Shown here one piece after another: positions 43,801-53,279 of a stretch of DNA of 64,000 nucleotides. Within the stretch, counting starts at the first letter, position 1; every line of letters starts with the position of its first letter. The position numbers were made by a program, and so were the translations under genes. Source of the DNA: Sphingomicrobium flavum (lineage in GTDB: Bacteria; Pseudomonadota; Alphaproteobacteria; Sphingomonadales; Sphingomonadaceae); assembly GCF_024721605.1 (NCBI RefSeq), contig NZ_CP102630.1, forward strand, positions 868,001-932,000, written 5' to 3'. Under the pieces are notes generated by a model. It saw nothing but the letters and a program-made list of their open reading frames with translations. It ran no database searches and was not told the origin of the DNA.

Positions 43801-44343
43801 TCACTCGGCCGCGTCCAGCGGTGCCTGGCTGAACAGCACGCCAAATGCCCGGCACCAGATCACAACCGACCGGACCTCATCGAGGTTCACATCGGCCGGC
43901 AAAATATAATTCTGGCTGCCGACATTGCCCTTGAGCGGTGCAAGCTCGATTGTCTTGCTGTTCTTGATGTCATCGCTGGTGGCGCCCGGCCCGGCGTCGG
44001 AGACCCAGACATAAAGATCGGGCCCGTTGGTCACGCGGAAATCCTCGAACCGCAACGCAGCGCTGCCATCGTCCAGCCGATACAGCGTCGCCGCGCCCTC
44101 ACCCTTGTGAACCGCGTCGGCATCGGAAAAGCGCCCGCTGGCCAGCGCTCGGGGCGCCGCCGGCATGGCGTCATCCATCACCCGGTCGGGCAAGCTGTCA
44201 TCCGCCATGCTGGTCGGAAAGTCTTCGTCGACCGCGCGGTCGATGAACAAGGGCGATGCCAGGTACCAGCCCACCGCAAGGGCAGCGAGCGCTGCGATGA
44301 CCAGCACACTTCTGGCAAGCGGAGACTTGGGCAGCAGCGACAT
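43801..44343 (-). CDS. DM13-domain membrane protein
   Basis: A 180-residue protein with an N-terminal anchor (ARSVLVIAALAALAVGWYLA) and a C-terminal DM13 domain: ALRFEDFRVTNGPDLYVWVSD, QNYILPADVN and the cysteine loop VVIWCRAFGVLFS. DM13 is proposed to hold a cysteine-based redox or electron-transfer site. ATG 44343 (MSLLPKSPLARS) is chosen; the longer reading from 44451 adds an out-of-family, Cys-rich piece. Divergent from the TIR gene. Confidence 0.85.
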   Translation of the reverse strand: MSLLPKSPLARSVLVIAALAALAVGWYLASPLFIDRAVDEDFPTSMADDSLPDRVMDDAMPAAPRALASGRFSDADAVHKGEGAATLYRLDDGSAALRFEDFRVTNGPDLYVWVSDAGPGATSDDIKNSKTIELAPLKGNVGSQNYILPADVNLDEVRSVVIWCRAFGVLFSQAPLDAAE

Positions 44344-44479
44344 ATCTTCCTCCTGTTTGCCGATCGAGTCTATCGTAATGGCGGCCAAAGGAACAGGCGC
44401 GGAACTGCGGGATTTTTTTGCCTTTTCCTCGCAATGGGTGCAGCATGGCATCTTACGCGGATCTACATAGGTGGGGGTT

Positions 44480-46420
44480 ATGGGCGATCAGGACGCTGTA
44501 AACGCTGCGCAACCCCACCGCGCGCCCATCTTCATCAGCTATAGCCGCCATGACGAAGCGGCAGCCAAGAAGCTCCACCACTTCCTGACCGGCAAGGGCC
44601 ATGAGGTCTGGTGGGACGCGATGATCGCGGGCGGCCAGCGCTATGCCCATATCATCGAGGAACGCCTCGACGCCGCCAGCGCGGTCATCGTGCTCTGGTC
44701 CGAACATTCGCTCCATTCGGAATGGGTGCTCGATGAAGGCGCCAAGGGCCGCGACCGCGGCGTCCTCCTGCCGATGAGCCTCGATGGCAGCGCACCACCT
44801 CTGGGATTTCGCCAGCATCAGGTGATCGATGCGCGCAATGCCCGCTATCTCGATGGCGATCCGGTGATGGACGAATTGATGAAGGCGCTCGATCTCGTCC
44901 AGCATGGCAAGGTCATCCCGCCGCCCGCCGGCTCCTCCGGCAAGAGCGGGATCAGCAGGCGGCAGGCGTTGATTGGTGGCGGTCTCGTCGCAGCCGCAGC
45001 AGCGGGCGGGTTCACGCTGTTCGGCGACAGGCTTTTCGGCCCCGGCGCGGCCGAGCGCAGCATCGCCATCCTACCCTTCGTCAATCTGAGCGAAGATAAC
45101 AGCCAGGCCTATCTCGCCACCGGTCTTGCCGAGGAATTGCGCAACCTCCTGAGCCAGAATCCCGACATCCTGGTAGCCGCCCAGACCTCTTCGGCGCAGG
45201 CCAGCAGCGAGGGCGGCGACGCGCGCGCCATCGCCAGTCGTCTTCGCGTCGGCAGCGTCCTTGAAGGCAGCGTGCGGCGCGCGGAATCGCTGGTGCGTGT
45301 CACCGTGCGCCTGGTCGAGGGCAAGACCGGCTTTGAACAATGGAGCGACAGCTTCGACCGCGATTTCGGTGACATCCTCGAGCTGCAACGCGAAGTCTCG
45401 ACCCGGGTCGCCGACATGCTGGCCGTCAACCTGGTGCCCGAGGGCGAGCGCGGCGCCACCGGTGGCACCCGATCCGCCGCCGCCTTCGACGCCTTCCTCC
45501 ACGGCGCCGACCTTTACGACCAGGCGGTGGGCGAGGAAACCGACCGTCCTGCGCTCACTTACTTTGACGAAGCGCTCGCCATCGATCCCGAATATGCCGC
45601 AGCGCATGCCGCCCGCGCCCGCGTGCTGACCGTCATCGCCAACAATTATTCATCGGGCAGCGAACTCGCCGAGCTTTACGATGCCGCCATCCTGGCCGCG
45701 CGCCGGGCGACCGAAATTGCCCCCAATTTCGCCACCGGCCATAGCGCACTCGGCTTCGTCCTCGCCAACGCCAAGCTCGACATCGGCGGCGCGGCTGCAG
45801 CCTATCAGCGCAGCTTCGAAACCGGTTTTGGCAATGCCGACGTGCTTGGCGGCTATGCCAATTTCGCCGCCCGCATCGGTCGCTTCGATGAAGCCCGCGA
45901 GGCGATCGCGCGCACCAAGCGGCTCGATCCGCTCAATAGCGGCAATCTGCGCATCGAAGCGCTGATCGAGCTCAATGCGAACAATTTCGATGCCGCCCGC
46001 GCCCTCATCCGCAATGCGCTCTCGCTCAATGCAGACCAGCGTAGCGTGCATAACCTGCTGGGCGTCATGGCCTATGTCGAAGGCGATCTTGCCGCCGCGC
46101 GCGCAGCGTTTGACGCCGAGCCCGCAACATTGTCACGCCTGCGCGGGCTGGCGATAGTCGCCCAGGCCGAAGGCAAGGATGAAGAAGCCGCGCGCCACCG
46201 TGCCCAGGTAATTGCAGAATATGGCGACAACAGCCTCTTCCAGCTGGCGGAAATCGATGCCCAGTCCGATACGCCCGCGCTGGCGCTCGACAAGTTGGAG
46301 GCCGCGCTTGCGATCGGTGACAGCGGGCTGGTGCAGATGCGCTTCGACCATTTCCTCGATCCGGTGCGCGAGGATCCTCGGTTCAAGGCGATCGAAGCGA
46401 AGCTGGGCTTCCCGCAATAG
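44480..46420 (+). CDS. TIR domain - membrane helix - FlgO/TolB-like - TPR protein
   Basis: A 646-residue protein. A TIR domain at about 15-135 (APIFISYSRHDEAAAKKL, WWDAMIAGGQRYA, and HSEWVLDEGAKGRD with the Glu at the position that is catalytic in NAD-cleaving TIRs), a membrane helix near residue 175 (RRQALIGGGLVAAAAAGGF), a FlgO/TolB-like segment (RSIAILPFVNLSEDNSQAYL), and about six TPR repeats to the C-terminus. ATG 44480 is used. The TIR may hydrolyse NAD+ or only bind partners; the rest resembles adenylate-cyclase-associated TPR proteins. No defence genes sit beside it. Confidence 0.85.
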   Translation: MGDQDAVNAAQPHRAPIFISYSRHDEAAAKKLHHFLTGKGHEVWWDAMIAGGQRYAHIIEERLDAASAVIVLWSEHSLHSEWVLDEGAKGRDRGVLLPMSLDGSAPPLGFRQHQVIDARNARYLDGDPVMDELMKALDLVQHGKVIPPPAGSSGKSGISRRQALIGGGLVAAAAAGGFTLFGDRLFGPGAAERSIAILPFVNLSEDNSQAYLATGLAEELRNLLSQNPDILVAAQTSSAQASSEGGDARAIASRLRVGSVLEGSVRRAESLVRVTVRLVEGKTGFEQWSDSFDRDFGDILELQREVSTRVADMLAVNLVPEGERGATGGTRSAAAFDAFLHGADLYDQAVGEETDRPALTYFDEALAIDPEYAAAHAARARVLTVIANNYSSGSELAELYDAAILAARRATEIAPNFATGHSALGFVLANAKLDIGGAAAAYQRSFETGFGNADVLGGYANFAARIGRFDEAREAIARTKRLDPLNSGNLRIEALIELNANNFDAARALIRNALSLNADQRSVHNLLGVMAYVEGDLAAARAAFDAEPATLSRLRGLAIVAQAEGKDEEAARHRAQVIAEYGDNSLFQLAEIDAQSDTPALALDKLEAALAIGDSGLVQMRFDHFLDPVREDPRFKAIEAKLGFPQ

Positions 46421-46495
46421 CCACTTGCCACTGGCATCATCGCGCGTGCCTCGCTATGGCGCGCCCGAACTCATTTTCCACCCGGAGACCTTGTT

Positions 46496-47689
46496 GTGGC
46501 CGACACGCCAATCCAGCCCTTTGACTATCAGGATCCCTTCGATCTCGATGGCCAGTTGACCGATGAAGAACGCATGGTGCGCGACACCGCCCATTCGTAT
46601 GCACAGGAAAAGCTGCTGCCCCGCGTCAAGGATCACTTCCTCAACGATGAATTCGACCGCGACATCATGTCGGAAATGGGCGAACTCGGCCTGCTGGGCG
46701 CCACCGTGGCCCCCGAATATGGCGGCGCCGGCCTTGGCTATGTCAGCTACGGCCTGATCGCGCGCGAGGTCGAGCGCGTCGACAGCGGCTATCGCAGCGC
46801 CTGCTCGGTCCAGTCCAGCCTCGTCATGCACCCGATCAACGCCTACGGTTCGCAAGAGCAGAAGAAGAAATATCTGCCCGGTCTCGCCAGCGGCAAGCTC
46901 ATCGGCTGTTTCGGCCTCACCGAACCCGATGCCGGCTCCGATCCCGGTGGCATGCGCACCCGCGCCAAGAAGATCGATGGCGGCTATCTCCTGTCGGGCG
47001 CCAAGATGTGGATCACCAATTCGCCCATCGCCGACGTCTTCGTCGTTTGGGCCAAGTCGGACGAACATGGCGGCGCCATTCGCGGCTTCGTGCTGGAAAA
47101 GGGCATGAAGGGCCTGACCGCGCCCAAGGTGAAGGAAAAGCTGTCCCTGCGCGCCTCCATCACCGGCGAGATTGTCATGGACGAGGTCGAGGTGCCCGAA
47201 GAAAACATGTTCCCCGAAATCAGCGGCCTCAAGGGTCCGTTCGGCTGCTTGAACCGCGCGCGCTACGGCATTGGCTGGGGCGCGATGGGCGCGGCGGAAG
47301 CCTGCTACCAGGCCGCGCGCGACTATATGCTCGATCGCAAGCAGTTCGGCCGCCCGCTGGCCGCCAACCAGATCCCGCAGCTGAAGCTGGCCAACATGAT
47401 CACCGAAATTACCTTGGGGCTTCAGGCTGCCTTGCGCGTGGGTCGCCGCATGGATGAAGGCGTGCTGATCCCCGAGACCATCAGCATGATCAAGCGCAAC
47501 AATTGCGGTAAGGCGCTGGAAATCGCCCGCACCGCGCGCGACATGCATGGCGGCAACGGCATCTCCGCCGAATATGTGCCGATGCGGCACCTGATGAACC
47601 TGGAAACGGTCAACACCTATGAAGGCACGCACGATGTGCACGCCCTCATCCTGGGCCGCGCCATCACCGGCATCCAGGCATTTTCCTGA
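46496..47689 (+). CDS. gcdH: Glutaryl-CoA dehydrogenase
   Basis: A 397-residue flavoprotein acyl-CoA dehydrogenase of the GCDH subgroup, which oxidises and decarboxylates glutaryl-CoA to crotonyl-CoA in lysine and tryptophan breakdown. Evidence is [33 protein letters not shown] and the catalytic Glu in [20 protein letters not shown] 46496 is preferred, nine bases after GGAG. It ends before a strong terminator at 47723-47756. Confidence 0.93.
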   Translation: MADTPIQPFDYQDPFDLDGQLTDEERMVRDTAHSYAQEKLLPRVKDHFLNDEFDRDIMSEMGELGLLGATVAPEYGGAGLGYVSYGLIAREVERVDSGYRSACSVQSSLVMHPINAYGSQEQKKKYLPGLASGKLIGCFGLTEPDAGSDPGGMRTRAKKIDGGYLLSGAKMWITNSPIADVFVVWAKSDEHGGAIRGFVLEKGMKGLTAPKVKEKLSLRASITGEIVMDEVEVPEENMFPEISGLKGPFGCLNRARYGIGWGAMGAAEACYQAARDYMLDRKQFGRPLAANQIPQLKLANMITEITLGLQAALRVGRRMDEGVLIPETISMIKRNNCGKALEIARTARDMHGGNGISAEYVPMRHLMNLETVNTYEGTHDVHALILGRAITGIQAFS

Positions 47690-47722
47690 TTTCAATTGTC
47701 GCTTAACCGGTGACACGATAAG

Positions 47723-47756
47723 CTCCCCCGGAACGCATGTTCTGGGGGAGTTTTTT
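47723..47756 (+). terminator. Intrinsic terminator of gcdH that carries the lemA ribosome binding site
   Basis: A 12-bp stem, with one G-U pair (CTCCCCCGGAAC against GTTCTGGGGGAG), a GCAT loop and then TTTTTT. It is a textbook Rho-independent terminator. The 3' arm GGGGGAG is also the only ribosome binding site for lemA (ATG 47758), so the structure probably limits both readthrough and initiation. Confidence 0.9.
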
Positions 47757-47757
47757 C

Positions 47758-48318
47758 ATGAGTTTGCCGACCATCGTTTTCTTCGTCGTGCTGGTGCTGC
47801 TGATCTTCTGGGGCATCGCCATCTACAACAAGCTGGTCCGCCTGCGCGCGCTGGTGCACGAAGCCTTTAGCGGCATCACGGTGCAGCTGCGCCGCCGCGC
47901 AGACCTGATCCCCAATCTGGTCGAAACCGTGAAAGGCTATGCCACCCACGAACGCGAAACGCTGGAAAAGGTGATCGCCCAGCGCGGCGCCGCCGTTTCC
48001 GCCAAGGGCGTGGAAGCGACCGCCGCTGCCGATGCCGCCTTCACCGGCCTGCTCGGCCGACTGCTCGCCACCGTCGAAGCCTATCCCGACCTCAAGGCCG
48101 ATGAGAATTTCCGCCAGCTGCAGAATGAGCTGAGCGAGATCGAAGAGGATCTCCAATCCTCGCGCCGCTATTACAACGCCACCGCGCGCGACCTGAACAC
48201 CCGTATCCAGAGCGTGCCCGACAATCTTATTGCGGGCACCACGGGCTTCAAGGTCGAGCCCTATTACGAGGATGGCGACGAGAGCATCAAGACCGCGCCC
48301 CAGGTGGACTTCAACTAG
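47758..48318 (+). CDS. lemA: LemA family protein
   Basis: A 186-residue membrane-anchored helical protein: one N-terminal helix ([20 protein letters not shown]) then the LemA signature [23 protein letters not shown] 47758 follows GGGGGAG at seven bases. Paired with the DUF2207 membrane protein downstream, a common partnership; the function is unknown, though LemA is tied to envelope and phage-related phenotypes in various bacteria. Confidence 0.92.
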   Translation: MSLPTIVFFVVLVLLIFWGIAIYNKLVRLRALVHEAFSGITVQLRRRADLIPNLVETVKGYATHERETLEKVIAQRGAAVSAKGVEATAAADAAFTGLLGRLLATVEAYPDLKADENFRQLQNELSEIEEDLQSSRRYYNATARDLNTRIQSVPDNLIAGTTGFKVEPYYEDGDESIKTAPQVDFN

Positions 48319-48329
48319 GGAGCCGGCCG

Positions 48330-50249
48330 TTGCTGCTGCGCTGGCTCCTCATGCTGGCCATGCTGTTTGCCGCGCCCTCGCTGGCGCGGGCGGACGAACG
48401 CATCCTCTCTTTCCATAGCGACATCAAGATTGCCCAGGATGGCAGCCTCGATATTACCGAGAGCATCCGGGTGCGCGCCGAGAATATCCAGATCAGGCGC
48501 GGCATCTATCGCGAACTGCCGACCCGCTACCGAGGCGAAAGCGGGCGCGTCGTCGATGTGGGCTTCGAACTGATCGACACCTGGCTCGATGGCGCGCCGG
48601 TCACCACCCGGATCGAACATGAAGCCAATGGCGTGCGCATCCGCATGGGCGATGCCGATCGGCTCGTGGCGCGCGGGGAACATGTCTATGCGATCCGCTA
48701 CCGCGTCAAACGAGCGATCGGCTTTTTCGATGGCTATGACGAAATCTACTGGAACATCACCGGCAATGACTGGTCCTTCCCCATCGATCGTGCCAGCACT
48801 GCCATCGCCCTGCCCCAGGCCGCAACGTTCGGGAACCGCGCCTTCTATACCGGCAGGCCGGGTTCGACCGCCGGCAATGCGCGCGCCATCCGTGAAGAGG
48901 CCGGCAGCATTCGCATCGAAACCACCCGCGGCCTCGCCCCCCGCGAGGGGCTGAGCGTCGCCGTCGCCTTCCCCAAGGGCATCGTCACCCCACCAAGCGC
49001 CGCCGAGCAGCAATGGCGTGCCATCGCCGCCTGGCTGCCTGCAGCGGCTGGGCTTTCCGGCCTGCTACTGGTCATTTTCTATTACTGGTATGCCTGGAAG
49101 CATGTCGGGCGCGATCCCAGGCCAGGTACGGTTGTTCCCCTGTTCGCCCCGCCCGACGGCATGTCGCCGGCAGAAATTCGCTACCTGGTCAAGCAGCGCA
49201 TCGACGATCGCGCCTTTGCCGCTGCCATGGTGGAAGCGGGGGTAAAGGGTCATATTCGCCTCGTCGAGGAAAGCGGCGGGCTGCTCAGCAAGGGAAAGAC
49301 GCGGATCGACCGGATGGGCAGAGACGCGCCCAAACGTCCGCTCGGCAAGGCTGAAGTCTCGATGCTCGACCGCCTGCTCGATCCCGGCCAGAGCCTCAAG
49401 ATCGAACAGGAGCATCATGCAGATTTCGCGGCGGCGCGCCGTCGGCTCGGGCGCCACTTTTCCGATATTCATACGGGCAAGAGCTTTCACCGTAACGGCA
49501 GCTGGGCCGCCGCCGGCGTGCTGGTCTGGATCCTCTCCATCTGGCTGACGTCGATCGGCGTGGTGTTGGCAGCCGATGCCGCCAATCCGCTGCATCTGCT
49601 GCTGGCGATTGCCGGCACTGCGATTGGTGCGCTGCTCTTCTTCGGCGCTCCAGAAGACGGCGCTGCGCTGCGCTGGCCCATCATCATCTTCGCCATCCTG
49701 TTCGGATTAGCAGGCTTCATCTCCGGCTTCCCCTTCATCCCGATGGCCGTCAAGGTCGGCGGTCCCGCGCCGGTGCTGATCCCGGCATTCATTGGCGGCG
49801 TGGTGATGCTGAGCGGTTTTTTCTGGATGTCCGCCCCCACCGTGGCGGGCCGCGCCCGGCTCGATGAGGTTGCCGGCTTCAAGCAATATCTTGCCACCGT
49901 CGAGGGCGAGCGATACGACCGCATGCAGGCCCCGACCGAAAGCCTCGCTTTGTTCGAACGCTTCCTGCCCTATGCCATCGCGCTCGGGGTCGAAAATCGC
50001 TGGGCCGACAGGTTCAAGGATCGGCTCGAGGCCGCGTCCACCATGCCGGGGCGTCAGGACGATCATTTCCTCTGGTATTCGGGCTCGCACTCGCCCTGGT
50101 CCAACCCGGGCGGCTTTTCCAAGGCCATGGGGGCCAGCCTGGCCGGCAGCATCGCCTCGGCCGCTACCGCGCCCGGCTCATCCAGCGGTTCGGGCGGTGG
50201 CGGCTTTTCCGGCGGCGGCGGCGGTGGTGGCGGCGGCGGCGGCTGGTAA
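48330..50249 (+). CDS. DUF2207-domain membrane protein
   Basis: A 639-residue protein with a signal peptide ([20 protein letters not shown]), a large extracytoplasmic beta-rich DUF2207 domain ([35 protein letters not shown]), several transmembrane helices (for example [13 protein letters not shown]) and a C-terminal glycine run. TTG 48330 is the start, after AGGGAG. It makes a conserved pair with lemA. Confidence 0.9.
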   Translation: MLLRWLLMLAMLFAAPSLARADERILSFHSDIKIAQDGSLDITESIRVRAENIQIRRGIYRELPTRYRGESGRVVDVGFELIDTWLDGAPVTTRIEHEANGVRIRMGDADRLVARGEHVYAIRYRVKRAIGFFDGYDEIYWNITGNDWSFPIDRASTAIALPQAATFGNRAFYTGRPGSTAGNARAIREEAGSIRIETTRGLAPREGLSVAVAFPKGIVTPPSAAEQQWRAIAAWLPAAAGLSGLLLVIFYYWYAWKHVGRDPRPGTVVPLFAPPDGMSPAEIRYLVKQRIDDRAFAAAMVEAGVKGHIRLVEESGGLLSKGKTRIDRMGRDAPKRPLGKAEVSMLDRLLDPGQSLKIEQEHHADFAAARRRLGRHFSDIHTGKSFHRNGSWAAAGVLVWILSIWLTSIGVVLAADAANPLHLLLAIAGTAIGALLFFGAPEDGAALRWPIIIFAILFGLAGFISGFPFIPMAVKVGGPAPVLIPAFIGGVVMLSGFFWMSAPTVAGRARLDEVAGFKQYLATVEGERYDRMQAPTESLALFERFLPYAIALGVENRWADRFKDRLEAASTMPGRQDDHFLWYSGSHSPWSNPGGFSKAMGASLAGSIASAATAPGSSSGSGGGGFSGGGGGGGGGGGW

Positions 50250-50251
50250 GC

Positions 50252-50776
50252 CTAGCCGCGATAGGGCCGCTTCAGGATATCGATCGGGTCACCCTCCAGC
50301 GCACTGCGCTCGATGACGGCAAAGCCCAGCTTGTCGGCCAGTCGGTAGGACGGATCGTTGCCCGGCGAGATGATCGCCCAGATATCGCGCTGCACATGGC
50401 TGTCGGCCCATTGCAGCAGCGCGCGGCACGCTTCCAGTGCATAGCCGTTGCCATGCATGGCGCGGTCGAACACCCAACCCATCTCGGGCTCACCGTCGAA
50501 CCCGATTTGGCGCTGGGCATCGAACAGGCCGATATCGCCGATCAGCCGGTCATCTTGCTTGCGCACGACCATCAGCCCGCCATATCCGCGCACGGTCCAT
50601 TGCCCGACCCCGCTGACCACGCGCCGCCAATGGTCCGACCAGGATAGCGGCCGGCCCAGGAACTGCTGCGTGCCCGATTGGGTCAGGATGTCATGTTTCG
50701 CAGCAAAATCCTCCGCGACGAAGCCGCGAAGGATCAGCCGTTCGGTTGTCAGCACGGGCGCAGGATGCGCGCCCAC
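50252..50776 (-). CDS. GNAT-family N-acetyltransferase
   Basis: A 174-residue acetyltransferase of the RimJ/RimL-like type. The acetyl-CoA P-loop region is RAMHGNGYALEACRALLQWA (GNGYA), preceded by GYGGLMVVRKQDDRLIGDIG. Target amine unknown. It starts three bases after the rpmE stop on the same strand, so the two are likely cotranscribed. Confidence 0.85.
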   Translation of the reverse strand: MGAHPAPVLTTERLILRGFVAEDFAAKHDILTQSGTQQFLGRPLSWSDHWRRVVSGVGQWTVRGYGGLMVVRKQDDRLIGDIGLFDAQRQIGFDGEPEMGWVFDRAMHGNGYALEACRALLQWADSHVQRDIWAIISPGNDPSYRLADKLGFAVIERSALEGDPIDILKRPYRG

Positions 50777-50779
50777 GGC

Positions 50780-51010
50780 TTAGCTCTTCTTGGAGAGCGA
50801 CAGACCGCCAAAACGCTTGTTGAACTTGTCCACGCGGCCACCTTCGGCGGCGCGGCGCGAACCACCGGTCCAGGCCGGGTGCGTCTTGGGATCGATGTCG
50901 AGGTGCAGCGTGTCGCCTTCCTTGCCCCAGGTGGACTTGGTCTGGAAGGTGGTGCCGTCGGTCATTTCGACGTTGATGATGTGGTACTCGGGATGCGTAT
51001 CGGTTTTCAT
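50780..51010 (-). CDS. rpmE: 50S ribosomal protein L31
   Basis: A 76-residue L31. The signature [17 protein letters not shown] and HPAWTGG match the family; no cysteine is present, so it is the zinc-free (C-) paralogue type. It is divergent from the cobalamin riboswitch unit. Confidence 0.93.
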   Translation of the reverse strand: MKTDTHPEYHIINVEMTDGTTFQTKSTWGKEGDTLHLDIDPKTHPAWTGGSRRAAEGGRVDKFNKRFGGLSLSKKS

Positions 51011-51088
51011 TGTCTTTTTTCCATGGTTTGGCTGGTTTCCGACCAGCCCGGGAAAGATCGAAGCGCCCTCTAACCGCTCATCATGCGC

Positions 51089-51117
51089 TTGACAAGCAAA
51101 AGCTCCCGGACCATCGG
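51089..51117 (+). promoter_or_regulatory. Candidate promoter of the cobalamin operon
   Basis: A consensus-like TTGACA (51089-51094) is followed about 17 bases later by a weak -10 (CATCGG, about 51112-51117), directly before the riboswitch. The -35 is good, the -10 is not. Confidence 0.4.
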
Positions 51118-51118
51118 C

Positions 51119-51243
51119 GCCTGTAGGACAAAGGTTTCGCCCCTGTAATCGGGGCGACGAAGAGGGAAGCCGGTGGCAATCCGGCGCTGTGCCCGCAACT
51201 GTGATCCCGGCAAAGCCCGGGAAAGCCAGATACCGACCCTTGA
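51119..51243 (+). promoter_or_regulatory. Cobalamin riboswitch
   Basis: The class signature is present: GGGAAGCCGGTG (about 51161-51172), GGCGCTGTGCCCGCAACTGT (51183-51202) and the B12 box AGCCAGATACCG (51224-51235), with flanking P-stems such as TCCCGG/CCGGGA. It senses adenosylcobalamin-type cobamides and would repress the TonB receptor and ABC importer downstream when B12 is plentiful. Confidence 0.95.
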
Positions 51244-51311
51244 TCCGTCGTCCGCCTTGCTGCCGGGGTCAGCGCCAGGGCGTGGATCGTGGTGGGCATT
51301 AGCCGCGCACC

Positions 51312-51353
51312 GTCTTTCCGCCGTGACGACATCGTCATGGAAGAAGGAAAGAC
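51312..51353 (+). promoter_or_regulatory. Expression platform hairpin covering the btuB ribosome binding site
   Basis: GTCTTTCC (51312-51319) pairs with GGAAAGAC (51346-51353); inside it TGACGA-CA-TCGTCA (51324-51337) is a second perfect stem. The 3' arm includes AAGGAAAG, the ribosome binding site for ATG 51357. No T-run follows, which fits translational rather than transcriptional control. Confidence 0.75.
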
Positions 51354-51356
51354 CTA

Positions 51357-53279
51357 ATGTTTCAGGATTTACCACCACCGCCTGCGGTCGAACAGCCGGC
51401 AGAGGATTATGAAGAAGTCCTCCCCATCTTGCTGATGCTCGAGCCCGGCCCCGCACAAATCGTGATTACCGCGTCACGCGAGCCCATCTACGCGAGTAGT
51501 TCGAGCAAGAGCACGACCGTCATCTCCTCGGAGACGATCGAGAAGCTCGGCCCGACGCGCTCGGTTGATATATTGCGCCTTACGCCCTCGCTTGCGGTCG
51601 CGGAAACCGGTCCCGCGGGAACGCAGGCGCAAATCCGCATTCGCGGCGCAGAGGCCAATCACAGCCTGCTCTTCATCGAGGGGATCAAGGCCAACGATCC
51701 TGCTGCCGGTAACGAAGCGCGCTTCGAACTGATTGGCGAAGGCAGCTATGATTTCATCGAAATCGTGCGCGGACCCCAATCCTCGCTCTGGGGAAGCGAG
51801 GCAATAGGCGGGCTCATCACCTCTCGCAGCCATGATCGCTACACCCATGGCACACGCCTGGCGACAAAGGCCGAGGCGGGCAGTTTTGGCACGCTCTCGG
51901 GGCTTGCCAAGCTGGAGTTGGGCGACCGCAGGACGGGGCTGACCATGACCTTGGCTGGTCAACGTAGCGATGGCATCGACAGTTTTGGCTCCGACGGCGA
52001 GAAGGACGGCTATCGCAACTTGTCGGCCCGCTTCTCTGGTTCTGTCGAGCTGAGCGATCACATTCAACTGGAAACCAGCGGCTTCGCCATCGATGCCAAC
52101 AGCGAATTTGATGGCTTCGATCCTTTCACCTTTCAACGTGCCGACACGCAGGACGAGAGCGATCAGCGCATTGGCGCCATCCGCGCTGGACTGTCGATCG
52201 ATCCCAGCCATGATTGGGGCTTCTGGATCGGTGGGTCGGCACTGGGGTCGAGCAACATCAATCTGCTCGACGATACGGAAACAAATCGCACTTCTGCCGA
52301 GCGGTATACGGCGCTTGGCATGGCTTCGCATCACTTCGAGCTCTTCGGCGCTTCCCAGTCGCTGAACCTCGCCATCGATCATGAACGTGAGGATTTCCGC
52401 GCGGACGACATCGCCTTCGGCGGGTTCACCCGGCAAGACCAACATCGTGATCGGTCGGGTGCGGCTTTGGAATGGCGGATCGACCTACCCCGGGACGCAA
52501 ATGTGCAATTGGCGCTACGGCATGACGATTTCAGCGACTTTGCCGATGCTACCAGCTTTTCGGCGGGCCTGATGGTACCGCTCGCCGACAATCTGGACCT
52601 TACCGCCAACTATGGCGAAGGCATTGCGCAGCCCAGCTTCTACGACCTTTACGGCTTCTTCCCGGGTAGCTTTGTCGGCAATCCTGCGCTCAAGCCCGAA
52701 AGCAGCAAGGGCTATGATATCGGCCTTCGGTTTGATGTAGACGATTTCTACGGTAGCCTGGTCTGGTTCGAGCAGGATCTAGACGATGAGATCGTCGACA
52801 TTTTCGACCCGACCACTTTCCTTTCGACGACCGCCAATGGCGAAGGCAAGAGCCGGCGGCGCGGGTTGGAACTGGTCGCGGGCTATGGATCCAGTCGCCT
52901 GCCGTTCGATCTGAGCTTCAATTACAGCTATCTCGATGCGGAAGGCCCGCAGGCGCCCGACGGTTCGCGCCTGCGCGAAACGCGGCGACCGAAGCACCGT
53001 GCTGCCCTCCACCTCACCGGCAAAAGCGGCGATTTAGACTATGGCGCGTCGCTGGCCATCGTCGGCGCGCGATTCGATGACGATTTCGACCGTTTTCCGG
53101 CGGAACGGGTAAAGCTCGACGCCTATGCCCTCGCCTCCGCGCGCATCGGCTATGAACTCAATGACAAGATTGAACTGAGCCTGCGCGGCACCAACCTGTT
53201 CGATGCCGATTATCAGGATGTGGTCGGTTATGAAACGCAAGGGAGGGCCATCTTCCTTGGCATTTCTCTCGCTCCTTAG
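51357..53279 (+). CDS. TonB-dependent receptor, BtuB-like
   Basis: A 640-residue outer-membrane receptor, by context for cobalamin. The TonB-box-like IVITASREP, the plug (ISSETIEKLGPTRSVDIL, RIRGAEANHSLLFIEGIKAN, RGPQSSLWGSEAIGG) and the barrel up to a C-terminal aromatic-rich strand (YETQGRAIFLGISLAP) are present. The N-terminus MFQDLPPPPAVEQPAEDYEE has no recognisable Sec signal. It follows the riboswitch and overlaps the next gene by 50 bases. Confidence 0.88.
   Translation: MFQDLPPPPAVEQPAEDYEEVLPILLMLEPGPAQIVITASREPIYASSSSKSTTVISSETIEKLGPTRSVDILRLTPSLAVAETGPAGTQAQIRIRGAEANHSLLFIEGIKANDPAAGNEARFELIGEGSYDFIEIVRGPQSSLWGSEAIGGLITSRSHDRYTHGTRLATKAEAGSFGTLSGLAKLELGDRRTGLTMTLAGQRSDGIDSFGSDGEKDGYRNLSARFSGSVELSDHIQLETSGFAIDANSEFDGFDPFTFQRADTQDESDQRIGAIRAGLSIDPSHDWGFWIGGSALGSSNINLLDDTETNRTSAERYTALGMASHHFELFGASQSLNLAIDHEREDFRADDIAFGGFTRQDQHRDRSGAALEWRIDLPRDANVQLALRHDDFSDFADATSFSAGLMVPLADNLDLTANYGEGIAQPSFYDLYGFFPGSFVGNPALKPESSKGYDIGLRFDVDDFYGSLVWFEQDLDDEIVDIFDPTTFLSTTANGEGKSRRRGLELVAGYGSSRLPFDLSFNYSYLDAEGPQAPDGSRLRETRRPKHRAALHLTGKSGDLDYGASLAIVGARFDDDFDRFPAERVKLDAYALASARIGYELNDKIELSLRGTNLFDADYQDVVGYETQGRAIFLGISLAP

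Noticed and set aside
42284-43909. 541-codon plus-strand frame across the glutamate-synthase domain gene
   Set aside because: Shadow of the minus-strand gene, whose SAMS, GTG and cluster cysteine motifs are complete.
44480-46420. Calling the TIR protein part of a defence island
   Set aside because: Its neighbours are DM13, gcdH and lemA genes, not defence genes, so only the domain evidence remains.
46454-47716. 420-codon minus-strand frame across gcdH
   Set aside because: Antisense of a complete acyl-CoA dehydrogenase; His/Gly/Ala-rich with no motifs.
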